From contig JAOUMG010000121.1 of the NCBI GenBank assembly GCA_029881635.1, forward strand, positions 1-6,447: a stretch of 6,447 nt of DNA, written 5' to 3'. Both the position numbers and the translations under genes were made by a program. The notes below the pieces were generated by a model. The model was not told where the DNA came from and did no database searches. It worked only from the letters and a program-made list of their open reading frames with translations. Positions 1-5,373 of the stretch are shown piece by piece. The DNA is from Paracoccaceae bacterium. GTDB taxonomy: Bacteria > Pseudomonadota > Alphaproteobacteria > Rhodobacterales > Rhodobacteraceae. The first letter of the stretch is position 1. Each line of letters begins with the position of its first letter.

Positions 1-74
1 ATGTCGCTGTGTCACTGAAAGGCTTCACCGCAGGTTTTGAAGCTGTAAAGAAGGCCAATGCGCCCAAAGAGTGA
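1..74 (+). CDS. IalB-family (invasion-associated locus B) protein, C-terminal end only
   Basis: Only the tail of this gene is in the window. In the frame starting at base 3 it reads VAVSLKGFTAGFEAVKKAN and then APKE, with a TGA stop at 72-74. A hydrophobic strand followed by 'SLKGFTAGF' close to the end is, from memory, typical of the C-terminus of IalB-family proteins, which are small secreted or periplasmic proteins common in alphaproteobacteria. A strong intrinsic terminator follows 42 bases after the stop, which supports a real gene end on this strand. It converges on the ketosynthase gene. With 23 residues visible the family call rests on that single motif. The frame and stop are certain; the name is moderately likely. 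Confidence 0.6.
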   Translation, partial: VAVSLKGFTAGFEAVKKANAPKE

Positions 75-115
75 CCGGAAACGGGGCTGAAATAACCTGT
101 TGTCAAAGATGGAAG

Positions 116-143
116 CACCGCCCAAATCGGGCGGTGTTTTTTT
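116..143 (+). terminator. Rho-independent terminator after the IalB-like gene
   Basis: CACCGCCC (116-123) pairs perfectly with GGGCGGTG (129-136) across a 5-base AAATC loop, and seven T follow (137-143). This is a textbook intrinsic terminator for the + strand gene ending at 74. On the opposite strand the hairpin is followed by a C/T-mixed stretch instead of a T run, so it would terminate the convergent ketosynthase transcript only weakly. Confidence 0.93.
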
Positions 144-162
144 AAGGGCTAGCTGGAACCGG

Positions 163-1371
163 TCACACCTTTTTCAATGCAATGACTGCGTTACCCCCCC
201 CGAATCCAAACGCGTTGGACAATGCAACACCCACCTTTGCCTGACGGGCGGTATTGGGCACAACGTCAAGCGCGCATTCCGGGTCGGGTTGTTCATAACC
301 GATTGTCGGCGCGACCACGCCGTGGCGCAAGGCCATCACACAAGCTAATAACTCGACAGCGCCCGTCGCCCCGATCAGGTGACCATGCATGGACTTTGTT
401 GATGAGACCATAAGGTTTTTGCTATACCCTGCGAAGGTGCCGTTAATGGCCGCGCATTCGGTTTTATCGTTGGCCTTTGTCCCGGTACCGTGGGCGTTTA
501 TGTAATCAACTTCGTCGGCGTTCAGCCCCGCACTATCCAAAGCCCCTTTCATGGCTCGTTCTGCACCGGCCTGACACGGCAATACGATGTCCGATGCATC
601 AGATGTCATCGCGAAGCCGACAACCTCGGCCAGAATGTCGGCACCGCGGTTCCGGGCGCTTTCCCATTCTTCGAACACGAAAATACCCGCACCTTCGCCT
701 TGAACCATTCCACTGCGGTTAGCACTGAACGGGCGGCAGGCTTCTTCGGACATGACGCGAAGCCCTTCCCAGGCTTTCATACCCCCAAAACACAGCATCG
801 CTTCGGAACCGCCGGTTACCATCACCGGTGCCGTACCAGACCTGATCATCTGAAAGGCCAATCCCATTGCGTGGTTTGACGAAGCGCAGGCGGTCGATAC
901 TGTAAAGCTTGGGCCCTGTAATCCCCATGTCATGCTGATATGATTTGCAGCAGCGTTCGCCATCATTTTTGGAACAACAAATGGATGAACTTTGTTCTTT
1001 CCCTCGCTATAAACCGCGCGGTAGCTGTCATCGGCGGTCTCGACGCCCCCACCCGCCGTTCCAAGAATGACACCTGAAGTTTGCCCGAGAGCCCCTTGAA
1101 ATGTAAGGCCTGACTGCCTGATGGCCTGACCTGCGGCCACCAAGGCAAACTGGGTGTTGCGGTCATAAAGGGACAATTGGCGCGGCGTAAACTCCGTTTG
1201 CGGCAACCATCCACGCACCTGCCCGCCGATCCGGACACCAAGTCTGTCAATGTCCCGGATATCAAGTGGCCCAATCCCGGGTCTCGCCTCGCGGAATGCT
1301 TCAAAAGTCGTTTCGACATCAAGCCCGAGCGGGTTAATCGTTCCCGCACCCGTGATGGCGACCCTTTTCAT
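163..1371 (-). CDS. NodE-like beta-ketoacyl-ACP synthase (KAS II/FabF superfamily)
   Basis: This is a condensing enzyme that elongates acyl-ACP by two carbons using malonyl-ACP, in the cytoplasm. The 402 residues match a full-length FabF-type thiolase fold. The active site is complete: nucleophile Cys162 in VSTACASSNHAMG, His294 in INAHGTGTKAND, Lys326 in SSTKSMHGH and His331 in the same motif. The His-His spacing of 37 equals that of E. coli FabF. The C-terminal glycine loop is SNAFGFGGGN (385-394). The phrases 'AHGTGTKAND', 'PDPECALDVVPN' and 'VALSNAF' resemble rhizobial NodE more than housekeeping FabF, from memory. The ATG overlaps the stop of the ACP gene by 4 bases (ATGA), and no good Shine-Dalgarno sequence precedes it, so translation probably depends on coupling. 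It is the last gene of the operon. A chain-length factor is unlikely because the cysteine is present. The natural chain length and substrate cannot be read from the sequence. Confidence 0.93.
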   Translation of the reverse strand: MKRVAITGAGTINPLGLDVETTFEAFREARPGIGPLDIRDIDRLGVRIGGQVRGWLPQTEFTPRQLSLYDRNTQFALVAAGQAIRQSGLTFQGALGQTSGVILGTAGGGVETADDSYRAVYSEGKNKVHPFVVPKMMANAAANHISMTWGLQGPSFTVSTACASSNHAMGLAFQMIRSGTAPVMVTGGSEAMLCFGGMKAWEGLRVMSEEACRPFSANRSGMVQGEGAGIFVFEEWESARNRGADILAEVVGFAMTSDASDIVLPCQAGAERAMKGALDSAGLNADEVDYINAHGTGTKANDKTECAAINGTFAGYSKNLMVSSTKSMHGHLIGATGAVELLACVMALRHGVVAPTIGYEQPDPECALDVVPNTARQAKVGVALSNAFGFGGGNAVIALKKV

Positions 1372-1628
1372 GTACGCGCGGCAATCAACGCCTCTACCGA
1401 GGTAATGATTGACCCGACAGAAGAAATGTCAAAACCGCCCTCACCCGGCTGATTGGCGTTGAAGGGAACGGATACACCGAAAGCTTCTTCAATCGCGAAG
1501 ATGGATTCGACCATGCCAAGGCTGTCAATACCAAGTTGTTCAATCTTCGCTTCCGGATGCAGCAGCGACTTATCCACCGCACCCTTTTCCGCAATGATTG
1601 AAATTACCCGATCTTTGACGCTAGTCAT
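1368..1628 (-). CDS. Specialised acyl carrier protein (NodF/AcpXL-like)
   Basis: An 86-residue acyl carrier protein that holds growing or finished acyl chains as thioesters on 4'-phosphopantetheine. The attachment site is Ser36 in the motif GIDSLGMVE (33-41), followed by the acidic recognition helix 'SIFAIEEAFGVSVP'. Housekeeping AcpP proteins are about 77-80 residues, are more acidic and carry DSLDTVE. This one has DSLGMVE, a longer loop around residues 57-68 (NANQPGEGGFDI), and a C-terminal helix ending in ARTs rather than an acidic tail. These traits recall the dedicated carriers NodF and AcpXL. The start ATG lies inside the lpxD stop region (8-base overlap) behind a strong AGGAAGG ribosome site, and the stop overlaps the ketosynthase start by 4 bases. 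The placement implies that it serves the flanking ketosynthase and LpxD. The ACP identity is secure; the dedicated role is inferred. Confidence 0.93.
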   Translation of the reverse strand: MTSVKDRVISIIAEKGAVDKSLLHPEAKIEQLGIDSLGMVESIFAIEEAFGVSVPFNANQPGEGGFDISSVGSIITSVEALIAART

Positions 1629-2736
1629 CCGCCTTCCTGTCGCCCTTGCCTTCCTGGCGCAGTTTAGACACTTCGTTCCGCAGTTCGGTTACCTGAGCGA
1701 ACAGCCGACCTAACCTACGGATATTCTTCCACGCCTCCAAATGAGTGGTCATTTTCAGGGCTGGCGATCCCAAGAGCACGCGCCCTGCCGGTGCATTGGA
1801 AAAGATTTTGGTCGCCCCACCGGCGACGACATCGTTGCCGACAAAAATATTGTCCGATACTCCGCATTGCCCCCCCAGTACCACCCTGTCGCCGATCCGC
1901 GACGATCCGGCGATTCCGACTTGGCCACAGAGAAGGCAGTCGCGCCCCACGGTCACATTGTGCCCGATGTGAACCAGATTATCGAGTTTGGTGCCAGAAC
2001 CGATCCGGGTCGTGCGAACAGTGCCGCGGTCAATCGTGGCATTGGCACCGATCTCCACATCATCACCGATTTCCACAGAGCCCAGAGAATGAATCCTGGT
2101 CCAGTTTTGATCAGTGGGCACAGCCGTTGCACCAAGCGATTCACGGGCCATTTCCGGACGGGATTTTTCTGCCGTGACAAAGGAAAAACCATCTGCCCCA
2201 ATCACGGCACCCGGCTGACAGATAAGCCGGTCACCAACTGTGACCCTTGCGCCGATACGCGCGCCGTGCAGGATCAGGGCATCATCGCCGATCACCGCAA
2301 ATTCGCAAATCGTTACATGGGCAGCAATCCTTGCCCGATCACCCAGCGATACATTCCGTCCAATGACAACAAAGGGACCAATGGCGGCCCCTGCGCCGAT
2401 CACCGCGCCTTCACCGATCACCGCCGTGGGGTGAATTCCTGGTTCAATATCGTGTCCTGCATCCAGCAGCCGCGTCAGGCCAGCCATCGCGTACCGGGGG
2501 CGCGAAACACAAATTGCGCCCTTCAATCCAAATGACTTCCAGTCCGCACCTTCCCAAAGAACGGCAGCCTTGGCACCGCTTTCGGCGAGTTGCGGCGCAT
2601 ATTTTTCATCCATGGCCAGCGCCAGATCGTCCGCACCGGCCAAGGCGGGCTCAGTCGCCTTGTTGACGCGCAGCGTCGTGTCGCCAAATGCCTGCGCACC
2701 GATGGCCGCAGCAATCTCAGCAATTGTATGGGACAT
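1621..2736 (-). CDS. lpxD: LpxD, UDP-3-O-acylglucosamine N-acyltransferase
   Basis: LpxD transfers an R-3-hydroxyacyl chain from ACP to the 2-amino group of UDP-3-O-acyl-glucosamine, the third step of lipid A synthesis, in the cytoplasm. From the ATG at 2736 the protein has 371 residues. An N-terminal uridine-binding domain (about 1-97) starts MSHTIAEIAAAIG. A left-handed beta helix of hexapeptide repeats follows (about 100-315), with many 'xIGxxaxIG' turns. The catalytic-type histidine is His259 in VHIGHNVTVG, preceded by GADGFSF and DRGTVRTTRIG, which match the E. coli LpxD motifs. A charged C-terminal helix follows (about 330-360), the region that contacts ACP in known LpxD. The frame stays open to a GTG at 2757, which would add MRSFVAS; the ATG fits the family N-terminus better, although its GGAG is 13 bases away. 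The stop overlaps the ACP start by 8 bases. lpxD more usually sits with fabZ, lpxA and lpxB, so this may be a second copy. Confidence 0.93.
   Translation of the reverse strand: MSHTIAEIAAAIGAQAFGDTTLRVNKATEPALAGADDLALAMDEKYAPQLAESGAKAAVLWEGADWKSFGLKGAICVSRPRYAMAGLTRLLDAGHDIEPGIHPTAVIGEGAVIGAGAAIGPFVVIGRNVSLGDRARIAAHVTICEFAVIGDDALILHGARIGARVTVGDRLICQPGAVIGADGFSFVTAEKSRPEMARESLGATAVPTDQNWTRIHSLGSVEIGDDVEIGANATIDRGTVRTTRIGSGTKLDNLVHIGHNVTVGRDCLLCGQVGIAGSSRIGDRVVLGGQCGVSDNIFVGNDVVAGGATKIFSNAPAGRVLLGSPALKMTTHLEAWKNIRRLGRLFAQVTELRNEVSKLRQEGKGDRKADD
1632..1638 (-). promoter_or_regulatory. Ribosome binding site of the ACP gene, inside the lpxD 3' end
   Basis: On the - strand AGGAAGG lies 3 bases before the ACP ATG (1628-1626), with its AGGA core 6 bases before it. 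It is the clearest Shine-Dalgarno sequence in the operon and it overlaps the last codons of lpxD. It supports this ATG and suggests that the carrier protein is made at a higher rate than its neighbours. Confidence 0.75.
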
Positions 2737-2787
2737 CGACGCTACAAAGCTCCGCACAACCGGCGACCATCCACCGGCATCGAAGAT

Positions 2788-4404
2788 TTATCCCTGAACC
2801 GTCGGCATGACCACCCCGGCCTTTTCAAGCGTGTCAAAAACCCGCCCATCGCGCCCATAAACATCACGGCGAAATTCGATCCGCCCTTTTGGAGTTGGCC
2901 AGGCCGTGAAATAAACGATGTGCACGGGTACAGGTGTCTTCAACGGAAGGGTCGTTTCCGCGCGGGTATTCAGATGGGCCGCAAACTCACCCTTCGGGTC
3001 GCTGCTTTGCGGGGCAAGCAGGGCATAGGCAAAATCAAATGGCTGTCCGAGCCGGATGCAGCCGTGGCTGAATGCGCGGACCTCTTTGTTAAACAATGAC
3101 TTAGACGGTGTATCGTGAAGATAGATGTTCCACTTGTTGGGGAACATGAACTTCACCAGCCCCAATGCATTACTGTCTGAGGGCGGTTGCGACATCGAGA
3201 AAGGAAAATTCCGCGCGCTGAACTGGGTAAAGTCCGTCTCAGCGCGGTTGACCACCCTGCCCCGGCGGTCGACAATTTTCAGATGCCGGACGGAATTGGG
3301 GTTCTTTTGCAGCATCGGCAGATATTCTTTGACCGTAATGGAACGCGGGACATTCCATGTCGGGTTGATGACCATGAATTCCATCTGATCGGAAAATTCG
3401 GGGCTTCGCCGATCAGCCTGATTCATGCCAACGACGGTCACCGTTTCAAAGGTTACTTTCCCATTGTCGATAATCTTGGCACTGAAGTCGGGCAAATTAA
3501 CCCAGATATGCCGCTTGCCAAGTGACACGCCATTCATCCAGCGCAACCGTTCCATGGCCACCACTACTGACTGCCACCTGTCCTCCACACCGACATTGAT
3601 TTCGGCAATGGTCGCTTCGCCAGCCACGCCATCGGCAGTCAGCCCATTTTCAATCTGAAACCGTTGAACGGCTTTTTGCATGGCGCCGTCGTAGGTTTCG
3701 GTCGCACTACGGCGAAGATATCCCATCCGAACCAGGCGGTCACGCAGGGCTGTCACCGCTGCACCGCTATCGCCAGGCTTAACGGCGCCCTTTGACAGTT
3801 CCGGACCCCATCCGCCAGACTGGAAAGCCAATTCCAGATCAAGCTTTGCCCTCATCAATTGGGTGTATTGGGGCGATGCCGGCGGCAGGGTTTTTATGAA
3901 AGCCCTGGGATCGGATGCGGCAAACGCCCGCAAGGTTGACAGGGGATTTCGCCTTGGGACTTCGCGCACAATCCCGGGATCGGCTGTGATAGGGTCGATC
4001 GAACCGGTCTGTACGTCATTCGCATAAGTCAGAAACACAGTTGAAACGGCAACCTCAAGCTGACCGCGCTGACGCTCCGAGGCCAGATCGTCAAAAGTCG
4101 CGCGCAAACTGGCCGTGTTGTACCGTGCAACCGGCAGGCCATGGTCACCGGCCCGCTCTAACGCCTGAAAGAAAGCAGCGCGTCGGGCGCTATCTTTTGA
4201 GGTCGTCCAAAGCGCTTCATACCCACGTTCCTGATAAAACGCTGACAATGCAGGGTCTTTAGAGGACGCTTCAGCAACCGCCTGCCGAAATGCCAGGTCC
4301 GAAGCATTCGCTGGCAAGCCTTGTGCTGACAGCACAGGAATTATCAGGAAAACAAGGTAAAAAATCGGGAAGAAATTTGGCAGCTTAAACAACGGCAGTT
4401 TCAT
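2788..4404 (-). CDS. YcbB/LdtD-like L,D-transpeptidase with peptidoglycan-binding domain
   Basis: A periplasmic enzyme that makes 3-3 (mDAP-mDAP) cross-links in peptidoglycan. The 538 residues begin with a Sec-type signal sequence: MKLPLFKLPN, then the hydrophobic stretch FFPIFYLVFLIIPVLSAQG (11-29). An N-terminal YcbB scaffold-like domain follows (about 40-200, with 'FYQERGYEALW'). Next is a PG_binding_1 repeat (about 210-270, with GDSGAAVTALRDRLVRMGYL and FQIENGLTADGVAG), then the YkuD catalytic domain (about 298-500). The active-site signature is His430 in YLHDTPSKSLF and Cys449 in SHGCIRLGQPFDFA (Ser446, His447, Gly448, Arg451). E. coli LdtD is longer, about 615 residues, but has the same domain order. 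It is the first gene of the - strand operon, and its stop is 51 bases before the lpxD ATG with no terminator between. The only ribosome-site-like stretch is a G-rich TGGGG 6 bases upstream of the start, so initiation may be modest. No missing key residue was seen. Confidence 0.93.
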   Translation of the reverse strand: MKLPLFKLPNFFPIFYLVFLIIPVLSAQGLPANASDLAFRQAVAEASSKDPALSAFYQERGYEALWTTSKDSARRAAFFQALERAGDHGLPVARYNTASLRATFDDLASERQRGQLEVAVSTVFLTYANDVQTGSIDPITADPGIVREVPRRNPLSTLRAFAASDPRAFIKTLPPASPQYTQLMRAKLDLELAFQSGGWGPELSKGAVKPGDSGAAVTALRDRLVRMGYLRRSATETYDGAMQKAVQRFQIENGLTADGVAGEATIAEINVGVEDRWQSVVVAMERLRWMNGVSLGKRHIWVNLPDFSAKIIDNGKVTFETVTVVGMNQADRRSPEFSDQMEFMVINPTWNVPRSITVKEYLPMLQKNPNSVRHLKIVDRRGRVVNRAETDFTQFSARNFPFSMSQPPSDSNALGLVKFMFPNKWNIYLHDTPSKSLFNKEVRAFSHGCIRLGQPFDFAYALLAPQSSDPKGEFAAHLNTRAETTLPLKTPVPVHIVYFTAWPTPKGRIEFRRDVYGRDGRVFDTLEKAGVVMPTVQG

Positions 4405-4724
4405 CAGGACCCCAGAACTTTCTTGTCAATGACAGCAATGTCCCGGATTTCGCAAAATGAGTCCATTCACGATGCTGCCATGTTCCTCGCCGCAGCCATC
4501 AGGTGTAGCCAATCCGCAACTCCACAGCATTTTCTGTGACCATTTTACCAGAGGCCAACCATGTTCAGCAGGTTTTCGCCGATTGGCCCACCATTCCCGA
4601 ATCTGCAACAATTGCGCATTGGAGAAAGGATAGTGTTGTGTAATAAATCCCGAAGCACTTGGGGAAGTTGTTGACAATAGGCCGTTCTTAAAGCGGCCAA
4701 GCGCACGGGACAGACGCGAATACC
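4405..4724. other. Divergent intergenic region between the transpeptidase and MepK-like genes
   Basis: This 320-base stretch separates the start codons of two divergent cell-wall genes and should hold both promoters. No pair of -35 and -10 elements with normal spacing is convincing. A perfect TTGACA (4671-4676, +) has no -10 at 16-19 bases. TTGGAG (4619-4624), 16 bases and TAATAA (4641-4646) is a weak alternative for the + gene. Short inverted repeats are present: TGTCA-A-TGACA (4424-4434), CACAG-N6-CTGTG (4523-4538) and GGCCG-N9-CGGCC (4680-4698). Any could be an operator, but such short repeats also arise by chance. An open frame on the - strand here needs a TTG start and overlaps the next gene, so no gene is called. 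Confidence 0.5.
4680..4698. repeat. Inverted repeat just upstream of the MepK-like gene
   Basis: GGCCG (4680-4684) and CGGCC (4694-4698) flank the A/T-rich centre TTCTTAAAG. The repeat ends 26 bases before the ATG and directly follows TTGACA, so a protein bound here, or a hairpin in the 5' leader, could affect expression of the endopeptidase. There is no T run, so it is not a terminator. Its function is a guess. Confidence 0.3.
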
Positions 4725-5294
4725 ATGACAAAACTCGTTTCCAACGGATTTACAAGGCGTGGCTTGCTCGGTGCATTTGCTGCTACCGCACTTGTAGCAG
4801 CCCCAACCTGCAGCAATGCATTCGGCATTTTGCGCGGGGCTGGAGACGTGCGTCGCATTCGGATGTATTCCGGGCGTACGGGCGAGAGCATCGACACGAT
4901 TTACTGGATCGAAGGCAAATACGTGCCCGAAGCCCTGAACGAAATCACCTATTTCATGCGCGACTGGCGGTCGGACGCCACCAAGGACATTGATCCTCGT
5001 ACCGTCGATATTGCTGCGGCAACCCACAGGTTGCTGGACATCAGTGAACCTTACCTCTTGCTTTCTGGATACAGGACGGAAAAGACGAATGCATTGCTGC
5101 GTTCAAAATCGCGCCGGGTCGCCCAGAATTCGCTTCATATGAAAGCGCAGGCGGCTGACCTTCGGCTTCGCTCCAGATCCGTCTCCCAAGTTTACCGGGC
5201 AGCAACTGCTTGCGGTGCGGGTGGCGTTGGAAAATATTCACGCTCCAACTTCGTTCACATGGACTGCGGCCCAATCCGCACCTGGGGCGGCTGA
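4725..5294 (+). CDS. DUF882/YcbK (MepK)-like peptidoglycan DD/LD-endopeptidase, Tat-exported
   Basis: A 189-residue zinc peptidase of the M15A/LAS type. The E. coli homologue MepK (YcbK) cleaves peptidoglycan cross-links with a preference for the 3-3 links made by L,D-transpeptidases. The N-terminus carries a twin-arginine signal, FTRRGLLGAFAATALVAA (9-26), with likely cleavage after SNA (30-32), so the enzyme is exported folded to the periplasm. The catalytic core shows SGYRT (114-118), the first zinc-ligand motif SLHMKAQAAD with His138 and Asp145, and the last motif NFVHMDCGPIRTW with His178. The usual glycine in SLHxxGxAxD is alanine here (Ala141). Length and motif order match the family (about 180-190 residues). 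The start is fixed by the Tat motif, although the ribosome site (GGGA at 14 bases) is poor. It is divergent from the transpeptidase, consistent with a maker and breaker pair. An intrinsic terminator follows. Confidence 0.92.
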   Translation: MTKLVSNGFTRRGLLGAFAATALVAAPTCSNAFGILRGAGDVRRIRMYSGRTGESIDTIYWIEGKYVPEALNEITYFMRDWRSDATKDIDPRTVDIAAATHRLLDISEPYLLLSGYRTEKTNALLRSKSRRVAQNSLHMKAQAADLRLRSRSVSQVYRAATACGAGGVGKYSRSNFVHMDCGPIRTWGG

Positions 5295-5329
5295 GGCATT
5301 CAACCCAGGCACTGCAAATCTTAACCGTG

Positions 5330-5361
5330 ATGGCGCCCCAATGGGCGCTATTTCATTTTAT
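5330..5361 (+). terminator. Rho-independent terminator after the MepK-like gene
   Basis: ATGGCGCCC (5330-5338) pairs with GGGCGCTAT (5343-5351) over a CAAT loop, giving nine pairs with one G-T wobble. A T-rich tail, TTTCATTTTAT, follows. It lies 36 bases after the stop of the + strand endopeptidase gene and just before the end of the convergent P-loop gene at 5374. It is not T-rich in the other direction, so it serves mainly the + strand. Confidence 0.82.
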
Positions 5362-5373
5362 ACCTTCGACAGT

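Noticed and set aside
100..348. An 82-codon + strand open frame starting just before the first terminator
   Set aside because: It runs through the terminator hairpin and then lies antisense to the conserved C-terminus of the ketosynthase.
2240..2434. Short recurring 'gccgatcaccgc'-like units, at first glance a tandem repeat
   Set aside because: They encode the successive 'aVIGxGAxIG' turns of the LpxD beta helix. The units vary and have no spacers, so this is neither CRISPR nor a DNA-level repeat.
1741..2535. A 264-codon open frame on the + strand opposite lpxD
   Set aside because: It is antisense to the hexapeptide-repeat part of lpxD, whose motifs are unmistakable. The frame is rich in His, Arg, Pro and Asp, as expected from the complement of repeated Ile-Gly codons, and shows no domain.
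2737..2787. Possible hairpin between the transpeptidase stop and lpxD
   Set aside because: Only CCGG-type 4-5 base arms are present and no T run follows, so it is not a terminator.
4671..4676. Perfect TTGACA as the -35 box of the MepK-like gene
   Set aside because: Sequences 16-19 bases downstream are GC-rich (cggcca region) with no -10 resemblance, so a promoter is not called on this alone.
4426..4731. A 101-codon open frame on the - strand filling the divergent intergenic region
   Set aside because: It needs a TTG start, overlaps the first codons of the MepK-like gene, has no ribosome site and shows no recognisable domain. It would also occupy the only space available for both promoters.
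4545..5027. A 160-codon open frame on the - strand opposite the MepK-like gene
   Set aside because: It is antisense to a gene with a clear Tat signal and zinc-ligand motifs; the composition is rich in Cys and has no domain.
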